DNA from: Roseivirga sp. BDSF3-8
GTDB lineage: Bacteria > Bacteroidota > Bacteroidia > Cytophagales > Cyclobacteriaceae
Assembly: GCF_041449215.1 (NCBI RefSeq)
Contig: NZ_JBGNFV010000001.1
Coordinates: 620,001 to 684,000, forward strand
DNA: 64,000 bases
Reading direction: 5' to 3'
Part shown: in pieces, positions 35,801 to 43,978 of the stretch
How the letters are laid out: each line of letters starts with the position of its first letter
How positions within the stretch are numbered: the first letter of the stretch is position 1
The notes under the pieces: model-generated
What the model was told of the DNA's origin: nothing
What the model saw: only the letters and a program-made list of their open reading frames with translations
The model's database searches: none
Position numbers and translations under genes: made by a program

Positions 35801-37099
35801 CACCCCAAGGATAAGCTCGAAAAGATATGGAAAGACTGGGAGGCTTTTGCCGCCTATGCATTTAACAAATCGCACAGTACCTGCTACTCCGTAGTAGCAT
35901 ACCATACTGCCTACCTTAAGGCCCATTACCCTGCCGAGTACATGGCAGCGGTGCTGACCCATAACCAAAGCAATATAGACAAGGTAACCTTCTTTATGGA
36001 AGAGTGCCGCAGCCTGGGCATAAAGGTGCTTGGCCCTGATGTAAATGAATCGGGCGTAGACTTTATGGTGAATAAACAGGGAGAGATACGCTTTGGCCTG
36101 GGGGCTATAAAAGGTACAGGTGAGGCCGCTGTTGAAAGTATTATTGAAGAAAGGAAAGAAAACGGTGCTTTCAAGGACATTTTCGACTTCGCCCAGCGCG
36201 TCGACCTCCGCTCTGTAAACCGCAAGACATTTGAAGTACTGGCGCGGTCAGGTGCATTTGATTGCCTGGGAGAATTCCATCGCCGGCAGTACCTGGAACC
36301 TGACGAAAGCGGCCAGACGCTTAGTGAAAAGGTAATTAAGTACGCTCAAAAGCTTCAGCAGGAGTCCAGTAGTGCACAGGCTTCACTATTTGGAGGCGAG
36401 TCCGGCGTGGATGTACCTAAACCCAGGGTGGCACCTATTGAGCCATTCAGCACCTTCGAGCAGCTTAATATTGAACGCGACGTCGTAGGACTGTACATCA
36501 CCGGGCACCCACTTGACCAGTTTAAACTGGAGATAAACAGTTTTTGCAACAGCACCCTGGGTGACATGAAAGACCTGGAACGGCTCAGACAAAAAGGAGA
36601 GGTTACCGCTGCAGGTATTGTTACTGATGTGGCCCACAAAACCACCAAAAACGGGCGCCCTTTTGGGATCCTAAACCTTGAAGACTATAACGAGTCCCAT
36701 ACCTTTTACCTGTTTGGTGAAGACTACATGAAATTCAAGCCATTCCTGACAAAAGATTGGTTTCTATTTCTTCGAGGCAAGGTAGGTACTCGCTGGAAAG
36801 GAGAAGAGTTGGAGTTTAAAATAATGGAAATGGAACTCCTGGCTGAGATCAGGGAAAAGATTGCGAAAAAAATCCTTATGGAAATCACTCCCTCACTGGT
36901 TGATGGAGACTTTATAGCCGCTCTGGAAGACACCGCTACGAGGTACCCGGGAAATTGCCCGCTGCAAGTGACCATTCGTGATGAGGAGCTAGGTTACAAT
37001 ATCCCTTTATATAGCCGTAAGTTTTTAGTGTCACCAGACACGGCCCTGTTGAAAGTTCTGGGCGAACTATCAGAAGACAAATGTAAGATACTGACTTAG
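32882..37099 (+). CDS. dnaE: DNA polymerase III alpha subunit fused to an N-terminal 3'-5' exonuclease
   Basis: 1405 residues, replicative polymerase. Residues 1 to about 185 are a DnaQ-type proofreading exonuclease with DTETTG (motif I), GHNIEFDLNVVG (motif II) and AHDAAYDVDAT (motif III), fused in frame to DnaE. The PHP domain begins at about residue 237 (AHLHVHTQYT). The polymerase aspartates lie in MPDIDIDFDDEGRE (about residue 648), and VGPGRGSAAGSAVAYC and a C-terminal (HhH)2/OB region (RQKGEVTAAGIVTDV) are complete. E. coli has exonuclease as a separate epsilon subunit; the fusion is known from Cytophagales and resembles PolC in principle though the gene is DnaE-type. A TTTG-N20-TAAATTGC stretch at 32816-32847 may be its promoter. 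Confidence 0.95.
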   Translation: MYLIFDTETTGLPKRFDAPLEDLDNWPRLVQLAWQLHGSKGELLSTGNFIVKPEGFTIPFNAEKVHGISTDRAIKEGHPLEEVLAKFEVDLKRTDRVIGHNIEFDLNVVGAEFLRKELETVMLGITPIDTKDEATEFCAIPGGRGGKFKWPTLTELHQKLFGEGFADAHDAAYDVDATAKCFFGLITNEVIVPLGEIPCADVIYEAPKLAEANFAKQSKSDGGLTVDKQAAKNIDAPFAHLHVHTQYTILNATCEVKSLIAKAREDNMPAVAMTDQGNMMGAFKFVTEALKAGLKPVVGCEFFVAEERTKLRFTKDNPDRRFNQVLIAKNRKGYENLIMLSSIAYTEGLYGIYPRIDKELIEQYKDNVIALTGGLSGEIPNLILNVGEHQAEDAFKYWHGLFGDDFYVELIRHGLPEEDRVNEVLLGFAKKYGVKAIAANDVYYLTKEDAKAHDVLLCVKDGEKITTPIGRGRGKRFGFTNQEYYFKSQQEMKELFTEHPEAIENITEILDKIEEFQLSRDVLLPKFDIPEEFIDPKDDEDGGNRGENAFLRHLTYEGAKKRYPEITDEIRERLDFELSVIENTGYPGYFLIVQDFTTEARKMGVSVGPGRGSAAGSAVAYCIGITNVDPIAYDLLFERFLNPDRVSMPDIDIDFDDEGREKVLQYVVDKYGYNQVSHIITYGTMAAKSSIRDCARVMDLDLTQANELAKLIPEKPGITLDKAFREVSQLKNEMLGSGLRSEVLKQAVKLEGSIRNTGIHACGVIITPDDLRKFVPVAVAKDAPLVVTQFDNSVVENAGLLKMDFLGLKTLTIIKTACRYVKERHGVEIIPDDLPLDDPKTYELYQKGQTNGTFQFESAGMQKYLRELKPDRFEDLIAMNALYRPGPLEYIPNFVARKHGREPVNYDLPEMEEYLGETYGITVYQEQVMLLSQSLAGFTKGQADALRKGMGKKKKEILDELQPKFYEGGMERGHPKDKLEKIWKDWEAFAAYAFNKSHSTCYSVVAYHTAYLKAHYPAEYMAAVLTHNQSNIDKVTFFMEECRSLGIKVLGPDVNESGVDFMVNKQGEIRFGLGAIKGTGEAAVESIIEERKENGAFKDIFDFAQRVDLRSVNRKTFEVLARSGAFDCLGEFHRRQYLEPDESGQTLSEKVIKYAQKLQQESSSAQASLFGGESGVDVPKPRVAPIEPFSTFEQLNIERDVVGLYITGHPLDQFKLEINSFCNSTLGDMKDLERLRQKGEVTAAGIVTDVAHKTTKNGRPFGILNLEDYNESHTFYLFGEDYMKFKPFLTKDWFLFLRGKVGTRWKGEELEFKIMEMELLAEIREKIAKKILMEITPSLVDGDFIAALEDTATRYPGNCPLQVTIRDEELGYNIPLYSRKFLVSPDTALLKVLGELSEDKCKILT

Positions 37100-37115
37100 A
37101 GATACTTGAAATAAT

Positions 37116-37148
37116 AGGGCAATTTAAACATCTACGGGCCCTTTTTAG
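37116..37148 (+). terminator. Possible weak terminator after dnaE
   Basis: AGGGC and GCCCT with a long loop followed by five T. The stem is short (5 bp), so termination here is doubtful. Confidence 0.35.
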
Positions 37149-37277
37149 TTTTGTAGGTGTATAAACAGATTTACGCGATATTCTGGCTAATTGACGTTCT
37201 GCTGACATTTCTAGCCATAACTTTTTACTGTATATTCGCGTACCCTTAACTAGAGTTTTTTTAAAGCGTAAAATATC

Positions 37278-37610
37278 ATGAGTAAAGCCATTGAAATTAC
37301 GGATGCTAATTTTAACGACATCATAAATACTGATAAGCCTGTACTGGTTGATTTTTGGGCAGAGTGGTGCGGTCCTTGTAAGATGATCGGTCCCCTGGTA
37401 GAAGAAATTGCCGGTGAATACGAAGGCAAAGCAGTTGTAGGTAAGGTAGATGTTGACGCAAACCACGAAATTTCTGCCAAGTATGGCATCAGAAGTATTC
37501 CTACCCTCTTGTTTTTCCGCAATGGCGAGATAGTTGACAAGCAGATAGGTGCCGTGCCTAAAAATGTACTGGCGCAAAAGCTCGATGCCCAAATGAGCGA
37601 GCAGTCATAA
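37278..37610 (+). CDS. trxA: Thioredoxin
   Basis: 110-residue cytosolic thioredoxin, the main protein disulfide reductant. The active site WAEWCGPCKMIGP has the standard CGPC, followed by the cis-Pro loop IRSIPTLLFFRNGE and the buried Asp of the first strands (VLVDFWAEW). No signal peptide. Length and motif are those of TrxA rather than of a membrane-tethered maturation thioredoxin. It is monocistronic, with a strong terminator 23 bp after the stop. Confidence 0.96.
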   Translation: MSKAIEITDANFNDIINTDKPVLVDFWAEWCGPCKMIGPLVEEIAGEYEGKAVVGKVDVDANHEISAKYGIRSIPTLLFFRNGEIVDKQIGAVPKNVLAQKLDAQMSEQS

Positions 37611-37632
37611 AATAATTACAGATACGTTTATT

Positions 37633-37662
37633 AAGGCCTGCCTTTCCGCAGGCCTTTTTCTT
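37633..37662 (+). terminator. Terminator after trxA
   Basis: Perfect 9-bp stem AAGGCCTGC / GCAGGCCTT, 6-nt loop, then a T-run. Confidence 0.92.
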
Positions 37663-38515
37663 TTAGTATGCCAGAGCAACTTCGGGATGCTGCCTGTATA
37701 GGCTTTACCTAACATAATGGCCTGACAGCAGTACAACCCTTTAAAGCAAATATTTTAAACCTAAAGATATTTGCCAGCCCCTATTCATTAGAATTCATAT
37801 TCCCACCCAAAAGTTGTATTTTTAAAATAAATAAAAAAGTAATCGAATCCTCCCTTCACCGGAGATAATTCGCAATTTCTAACCCGGCTCTTAACCGTTT
37901 CTAAACCGTCTTTAGACCGCCTAACGTAGGCTTGTTCTCCAGCATTCTATTTGGCTGAAAACCCCTCTTCAAACCCCTGCCCCAATAGTACATTTCCATT
38001 ATCTGTATTACAACAACCTTCATCCACTTGAGATTATATATTGTATAGAAAATTCCAAGCAGGCAACTACCAGCTCCAGACATTACTAAACTGCTATGCA
38101 GGCTATGAATGCAATATGGCTAAAGGACTTTATTGTTTCCCCCGGCAAACCACCCTCCTGTTTTGAGGCTTCAATATAAATTTGGCTGTTTATGAAAGTC
38201 CCTTCTGACGTCGTGCTTTTACTGAAATAAAGCAAAAAAACCTAGTATTGATCAACTTCTGCAAGATTATTGTACAAGCATCCGTGTAGTCTCACTATCG
38301 CTAATAACTGAAAACAATACCTTCCAAAACCCCTAAAAACAACCACCGGAAAAGGACCAAAGTACTGGTAATTTCTCTCTCCCCTTAATTTTATTCTCTT
38401 CAACGGTAACTAGTGTCGGAACAGCTATTTACTTTCTTCCTTCCCCTGTGTGAGTTCTTCTTAGAGAGGTAAGGATTTACACAAGATTAGTACAATTTAA
38501 CGCGAATTGATTAAG
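37663..38515. other. Long AT-rich non-coding stretch
   Basis: About 850 bp without a credible gene: short open frames such as the 60-residue one at 37901-38083 (minus) have neither a recognisable composition nor a ribosome-binding context. The only ordered element found is the 11-bp phased repeat at 37881-37926; the far end leads into the promoter of the surface operon. No tRNA or stable RNA fold was recognised by eye. Confidence 0.6.
37881..37926. promoter_or_regulatory. Four 11-bp phased repeats (TAAACCG-type)
   Basis: The trinucleotide CCG recurs at 37884, 37895, 37906 and 37917, exactly 11 bp apart, each preceded by A/T-A-A or A-G-A (AACCCGG, TTAACCG, TAAACCG, TAGACCG), and a degenerate fifth copy (TAACG) follows at 37922. 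Direct repeats in step with the helix are typical binding sites for two-component or LytTR-like regulators; they lie about 700 bp from the next gene, so the target is unclear. Confidence 0.4.
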
Positions 38516-38523
38516 TAATTTTG
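38516..38523 (+). promoter_or_regulatory. Predicted -7 element (TAATTTTG) of the surface operon
   Basis: Exact TAnnTTTG match, 101 bp upstream of the ATG at 38624; a well-placed -33 box was not found. Confidence 0.35.
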
Positions 38524-38623
38524 GGGCTACTGCAAGGCTGGATTTATCTATCTGGTCTGATATTAGAACCTATTAAAAAATCGATTTATCAACTATCATT
38601 CAACTTTATCAAAACTCAAAAAA

Positions 38624-39469
38624 ATGAGGTTAACCTACAAAAATCAGCTACGAACCCTTCAGGCATTCGCCATGGCAGGTGTGATCGGATTTATGACAGC
38701 ATGTGGAAGCGATGATGAAGGTCCGGAAGTAATGCCTGCTCCCACTGTTTCTTCCTTTTCGCCTGACAGCGGATTAGAAGGAGAGACAATCACCATAAAC
38801 GGAACCAACTTCTCAGAAACCAGCAGTGAAAACAGCGTCAACTTCTCTAGCGGCGTTGCGGCAACTGTCACATCAGCTTCATCCACCAGCCTGGAGGTAG
38901 AAGTCCCAACGGGCGCTGTTAGCGGACCTGTTTCAGTTACGGTAGACGGTCAGACAGGCACATCTACTGCTGAGTTTACCGTATTGGAAGAGACCATGGC
39001 GCTCAAACAGCAAATTGACAACAGCAGTAGCGAGGCCAAAACTACAAGTTCTTTGCCGAGCAACATCCAATATGGTTATCATTTTACTGCGCTTAAGAGT
39101 GGCGACATTACTGATATGGCAGTTGTTTACCCTACAAGTAAAGATGTAACTGTATATGTGTGGGCTGATGAAAATGAGACACTATTAGATAGTTTAACGA
39201 TAACGTCTGCCACGTCTTTTAACTACGTAGAGTTAATAGACCCTATAGCCCTAGAAGAAGGTAAGAAATACAGGATTACTATGTATATAGCTTTAGGGGA
39301 AGATGCAAGCTACGTCAGTGATGTTACCTATCCATTTACAAGAGGTAGCATCGAGCTATTAAACCTTGTAGCCACAAATGGCGAAAACACAGCCCAATTT
39401 CCAAAGGTCAATGCCGGAGAAAACTACGTAGCTGGCTTTGTAGATTTTGTGTATAGAACAGAAAAATAA
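38624..39469 (+). CDS. IPT/TIG domain lipoprotein
   Basis: 281 residues. Basic N-terminus, hydrophobic segment and lipobox (GFMTAC), then a GSDDEG stretch, which after the Cys is typical of surface-exposed lipoproteins. Residues about 40-120 form an IPT/TIG immunoglobulin-like domain (FSPDSGLEGETITINGTNFS, then VSVTVDGQTGTSTAEFTV), as found in SusE/SusF-like and adhesin proteins. The C-terminal 150 residues are a strand-rich domain of no recognised family (DVTVYVWADENETLL, GKKYRITMYIA). First gene of a tight cluster: 8 bp before the giant T9SS protein gene. Confidence 0.78.
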   Translation: MRLTYKNQLRTLQAFAMAGVIGFMTACGSDDEGPEVMPAPTVSSFSPDSGLEGETITINGTNFSETSSENSVNFSSGVAATVTSASSTSLEVEVPTGAVSGPVSVTVDGQTGTSTAEFTVLEETMALKQQIDNSSSEAKTTSSLPSNIQYGYHFTALKSGDITDMAVVYPTSKDVTVYVWADENETLLDSLTITSATSFNYVELIDPIALEEGKKYRITMYIALGEDASYVSDVTYPFTRGSIELLNLVATNGENTAQFPKVNAGENYVAGFVDFVYRTEK

Positions 39470-39477
39470 ATCAACCT

Positions 39478-42400
39478 GTGGTGAAAACGTTTTTACTTAG
39501 TTTACTTGTTATAATGATAGTTACTACCTCGTCCTTTGGACGAGGTAGTATCATTGATCTACTTACAGGGTCAACGGGAAGTAACCTTGACTATAATCTA
39601 GAGCTAAACGGCAACCCAAACACTAAATTGTGTAAATCAGCCAGTTCTGGAACTTTTGATCTTGTCATCAGTGAAAAAAATGGTAAGAACGTTTGGTTTT
39701 CAAACAATGTTAGAATTGTTATTTCAGTTCCTACTGGTTATAAGATTAATAGTGCCTATGATTATAACGTCGCTAATGTAGATACAGACAATACTGACAC
39801 TGATTTTGAAAAATCCAACATAGATGTTTATCACACTCCATCAGCAATATTTATTACATTCAAAAATGTAAGCAGTGATCATCAGGACAAGCTAACTATA
39901 TCTGGCCTGGAAATTACAGCAGAAAGCCCTTCTGCAAGTGGTGCTATGTCTATTTTCATCGAAAAAGATTTAGACTCACAAACATTCGATAACCTTACTG
40001 AGCTTTCATTTACTACACCTGAAGCCTACATATATGCTTCTACTACTTCTGTAGATAACAGATTCGCGCCCAATGAAACTTTCAATATAGTTGTAAATGC
40101 ACCTGACAAAGATAAAGCAAAACATTCTCTAGTTATTGAAGATGGAAGTAATCAGGATGTGACTTCCAACTTTACTGTAGACTTTAATAATGGTATCTAC
40201 ACTGTAACCTGCCCTGAAGATGCAGGCACCTACTCACTCAAGGTATCCTATGAGGACGATGGTTGTAAAGCAAGTGCAAGTCCCATTGCTTTTTCCATTG
40301 TTATTCCCTCCATATTTCATGTTGAAAGTATCAGTGGACCTGATTTAGACCCTACCTATTGCGAGGACGAGGGAACTTTCAAAGTATACTTTGACCCCGA
40401 TGAAATATATAGCGGCAGCACTACCGGTACTGTTGTAGAAGTATTTGGACAGACAGTAGACCTCTTTGATATTAATGGCAATCCCTACAGTGAGCTTGGT
40501 GATGCTTACTTTAATATAAACCTCGCTGACTATCCTATAGATACGATAGCCATTTCTGCCTACCGTACCTATAGCTCCATCTCACAAGGCGATTGTGAAA
40601 ACCTTTGCTTTAATTCCTATGATGATTGTAGGCGTACATGCGATATAAAGTACCCTGACATCATTATTAAAGACCCTATACTCTACCCTACGGACCCTTT
40701 TTATCAGCCGCTTGGCAGCCCTAAGACCTTCGGTAGCAGCAATCAAAGTGGCAAAGTAGCCCCGCAATTTTCAACTACCATTCCATTACCAAAAGCGGTA
40801 ACTGACCAGGCGTATGCCACATATTACAACCCGGATAGGGATGTATGTTACAATGATTGTGAACAGGAACTAAACTACTGTATCACAACCTGTAGCAGCA
40901 GCACAGCAGAAAAGCAAACACCTCCCAGGAAAGCCAGCTTTACCATAGTGGCTAAACCTGCGGTGTCAGTATCCTTTGCCCCTGAATATTGTGACGAAAG
41001 CTCAAATATAAACCTGGGCGAACTGGTTAGCCCTAATGATGGCTATGGCACAATCACTATCCTCAGCGACACCACCGACATTACCAGTACTGCTATCAAC
41101 AGTGCCCAGCAATTTGTACCCTCAGCACTAAATCCCGGTACTTACTCTGTCGTATTAGAGTATGATAACGGAGTATGTATTGAAACGGCGAATGACAGCT
41201 TTACAGTCACTTCGTCTCCTGACTTTGGCCTGTCTGTCGTTAATTCCACAGATACTACCTCACTTGCAGGATTTGCAGTCTGCGAATCTGAAGCCGCACT
41301 GACTATCATGGAAAATGACGGGAGTGGTAACCTTATTGCTGCAGATATCAGTAACATGATCATCACTTACGCTGCAGATACAGTCAACCCCGCGAATATA
41401 CTGGTAGAAACAAACGGACAAGTTACCCTTGACCCCACACAACTGGATCCTGGCTTTACCTATTCTGTAGGTTACACCAAGGCATCCGGAAGCTGCTCTG
41501 CCTCAAGGTCATTTCCGATTACTATTAACCCTAACCCCACCCCTTTCTTTACAGGGCTTAGAACAGAATACTGTGAGGCAGATCCTTCAAAAATAGAGCT
41601 CAAGCTCAATCCTGAACCGAAAACCAACACTGTGGATCTACAGATATTTAACCTTTCCGGGGATGATGTCACCAGCACCTATGCTGCCATTACCCAGGAC
41701 ACAGTCGGTGATTATTACTTTGAGCCCCGGTTATTACCGGCAGATACGTACATAGTAAGATACTCGTTTACTAATGGCAATACAGGGTGTACCGGTATCT
41801 TTGAATCAGATGAGGTAACTATTTTCCCTTCACCCGACAGCACGTACACGGTAGAAAATTTCTGCCTGGGACAGACAACACTATTTACTGCTACTGAACC
41901 CGAAGCAGCAGACAGTTCCACTACATATGTATGGGAGTTTGGTGACGGTACGGTACAGCGCGGTCGTACCGTATCGAAAAAATTTGCCGTGGCAGGGTTC
42001 CAAACTGTTACCTTTACTATCACCAACGCCGGTGGCTGCTCATTTACCACTAAAAAGAATGTAGCTATTTATCCACTGCCTGTGATGGATTACACCTCAT
42101 ACGGGTACTGCGAAAATAACCCTACCACCTTTGATGCTACGGTAGCCGCCAATGCTGATGCAGCAGATACCAGCTATTCGATAGACCGCTACATATGGGA
42201 CTATGGTGATGGCGTAACAGATACACTGGATGCCTCTACCCCTATAGCCGAGCACGTCTATACCAGTACAGGCAAAAAGGTAGTCACCCTCACCATCGAA
42301 ACAGCCAAAGGATGCGGTGACCAACTTACCCGTGAGATATTCATTTTCCCGGTAATTTCAGCCGAGCTATACAGGGAACAGTTTGAAGCCGGCTACTCAC

Positions 42401-43959
42401 CTGAAGCCAATGGCTGGCTTAACAGCCACATCCTTGATAGCTTAGGACTAAGCAGTTGGAGACTTGAGCAGATAGATTCTGTAGGGATGGCATGGACGAC
42501 CCGTGATAATAGCGGCACATACTTTAATAACGAAAAGAGCTACCTCGAAAGCGCCTGTATCGATATGAGCGTGTATGACGACCCCCAGATGAACCTATAC
42601 TACGAGTGCGATACGGATAATGGAAATGACGGTGCCGTAGTGCTCTATAGTACAGATGGCGGCATAGACTGGGTAGTACTGGGAGACGGCCCTGATGGCG
42701 TGGGCTGGTACAATACTGATAACCTGCTCGGACAGCCCGGCGAAGAGTTTAATGCTTCCAGAAAAGGCTGGTCCGGCTCAGATACCGGCTGGACAGTAGG
42801 TAAATACCCTCTTGCTGAAGTTTCCGCGGCGGCTGCTTCCGGAAATGGACTGGTACGTTTCCGGTTGGCATTTGGTAGTAACACAGATAACCCGATCGAT
42901 GCTATATTTGGCGGCTTTTCGCTGGATGAGGTCAGGGTGTTTAATAAGAACAAACTGGTGCTGCTGGAGCATTTCACCAACCTGACAGATGCAGGTGCCA
43001 AAGCTGAACGTGAGGCACTAATGACCTACGACGAAAGCAGGGATGACGTAGTTAAGATACAGTACCACATCCCTGATCCCGTGGAAGATGAAGTATACCT
43101 CTCACATAACCCTCAGGTTCATGGTGTGCCTTGGCTGACTTATGGGATATCCGGACCCGGCGTAACAGTTGTGGAAGGCAGGTACAATTCCCCGGTTAAT
43201 TTCACCGACGGATGGGGGCCTACTGCCACCACATTCCACTCCCTTGAATCCACACCTTTCGAACTGGCAACCACTTACACCGGTGGGCGTAATGGAGATC
43301 CACTCCAGATATCAGTAGATGTGATATACAATGGCACCATAATAAACAGCGATACAGCTATTAATCAGCGATTATCTCTAAAAACAGCCGTCGTGATGGA
43401 GACCATGACTGAAAGTGGCGAAACCATGCGTAAGGTGTTTTATGACTTCGTATCTCCTGCCACCGGCGTATATATAGACGGGCCTTGGGAGCCAGGGATA
43501 GACCGTACCGATAATGTCACTATGGAATGGGCCCCTCCTCATACAGCCGAGGCCTCCACGTTTAGCCTGGTGTCCTGGCTGCAATTTACTGACATACAGT
43601 ACTATGATGAATATAATCATCCGATAAGGCCTGTGCTGCAATCGGCATACCTGCCTGTGGCTCAGCCCGTAGATGCCACCCGGGTGACCGGGATAGCCGA
43701 TGATATGGCTAGTGAGGAAATAGGCCTTTACCCTAATCCGGCAAGAGACGTAGTCGCTCTTACCTTCCCCTACCCTACCATACAGCCATATGAAGTATCA
43801 CTGATTGACATGACGGGTAAAACTCACGGCCATTACGTCGTACCTGGAGGAAGCCGCGCCTATGAATTACAAATCAGCCAACTACCCAGAGGGCTGTACC
43901 TTGTGAGGATCTATGATAATAAGGGGCAGCAAGTGGTAAAAAAGCTACTGCTACGATAA
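39478..43959 (+). CDS. Giant secreted multidomain protein with PKD domains and T9SS type A sorting domain
   Basis: 1493 residues, GTG start (39478, or the adjacent GTG 39481), signal peptide ending SSFG. The first 350 residues are strand-rich Ig-like. Two modules with identical spacing CX3C-X6-CX3C follow at about residues 373-387 and 457-471. Then come several diverged Ig-like repeats (EYCDESSN, TEYCEADPSK), two PKD domains at about 800-960 (VWEFGDGTVQRG, IWDYGDGVTDT), a MAM/lectin-like segment, and at about 1160 a thioredoxin-like stretch (LVLLEHFTN) resembling Omp28 but without its CxxC. The end, IGLYPNPARDVVAL to QQVVKKLLLR, is the type A sorting domain for type IX secretion. Probably surface-attached; no enzyme activity can be named. 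Confidence 0.85.
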   Translation: MVKTFLLSLLVIMIVTTSSFGRGSIIDLLTGSTGSNLDYNLELNGNPNTKLCKSASSGTFDLVISEKNGKNVWFSNNVRIVISVPTGYKINSAYDYNVANVDTDNTDTDFEKSNIDVYHTPSAIFITFKNVSSDHQDKLTISGLEITAESPSASGAMSIFIEKDLDSQTFDNLTELSFTTPEAYIYASTTSVDNRFAPNETFNIVVNAPDKDKAKHSLVIEDGSNQDVTSNFTVDFNNGIYTVTCPEDAGTYSLKVSYEDDGCKASASPIAFSIVIPSIFHVESISGPDLDPTYCEDEGTFKVYFDPDEIYSGSTTGTVVEVFGQTVDLFDINGNPYSELGDAYFNINLADYPIDTIAISAYRTYSSISQGDCENLCFNSYDDCRRTCDIKYPDIIIKDPILYPTDPFYQPLGSPKTFGSSNQSGKVAPQFSTTIPLPKAVTDQAYATYYNPDRDVCYNDCEQELNYCITTCSSSTAEKQTPPRKASFTIVAKPAVSVSFAPEYCDESSNINLGELVSPNDGYGTITILSDTTDITSTAINSAQQFVPSALNPGTYSVVLEYDNGVCIETANDSFTVTSSPDFGLSVVNSTDTTSLAGFAVCESEAALTIMENDGSGNLIAADISNMIITYAADTVNPANILVETNGQVTLDPTQLDPGFTYSVGYTKASGSCSASRSFPITINPNPTPFFTGLRTEYCEADPSKIELKLNPEPKTNTVDLQIFNLSGDDVTSTYAAITQDTVGDYYFEPRLLPADTYIVRYSFTNGNTGCTGIFESDEVTIFPSPDSTYTVENFCLGQTTLFTATEPEAADSSTTYVWEFGDGTVQRGRTVSKKFAVAGFQTVTFTITNAGGCSFTTKKNVAIYPLPVMDYTSYGYCENNPTTFDATVAANADAADTSYSIDRYIWDYGDGVTDTLDASTPIAEHVYTSTGKKVVTLTIETAKGCGDQLTREIFIFPVISAELYREQFEAGYSPEANGWLNSHILDSLGLSSWRLEQIDSVGMAWTTRDNSGTYFNNEKSYLESACIDMSVYDDPQMNLYYECDTDNGNDGAVVLYSTDGGIDWVVLGDGPDGVGWYNTDNLLGQPGEEFNASRKGWSGSDTGWTVGKYPLAEVSAAAASGNGLVRFRLAFGSNTDNPIDAIFGGFSLDEVRVFNKNKLVLLEHFTNLTDAGAKAEREALMTYDESRDDVVKIQYHIPDPVEDEVYLSHNPQVHGVPWLTYGISGPGVTVVEGRYNSPVNFTDGWGPTATTFHSLESTPFELATTYTGGRNGDPLQISVDVIYNGTIINSDTAINQRLSLKTAVVMETMTESGETMRKVFYDFVSPATGVYIDGPWEPGIDRTDNVTMEWAPPHTAEASTFSLVSWLQFTDIQYYDEYNHPIRPVLQSAYLPVAQPVDATRVTGIADDMASEEIGLYPNPARDVVALTFPYPTIQPYEVSLIDMTGKTHGHYVVPGGSRAYELQISQLPRGLYLVRIYDNKGQQVVKKLLLR
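39522..39550 (+). repeat. Perfect 13-bp inverted repeat (hairpin) in the signal-peptide codons
   Basis: TACTACCTCGTCC and GGACGAGGTAGTA pair without mismatch over a TTT loop, inside codons 15-25 of the giant T9SS gene. In RNA it would be a very stable hairpin about 45 nt after the start codon. Confidence 0.8.
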
Positions 43960-43978
43960 TAAAGAAGGACCCGATAAC

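Noticed and set aside
36936-37592. 218-codon frame on the minus strand across the dnaE end and trxA
   Set aside because: It runs antisense through two well-conserved genes and the promoter between them.
37901-38083. 60-codon frame in the long non-coding stretch
   Set aside because: No signal, domain or start context; overlaps the phased repeat region.
38521-38715. 64-codon frame before the TIG lipoprotein
   Set aside because: It overlaps the promoter and the start of the lipoprotein gene in another frame.
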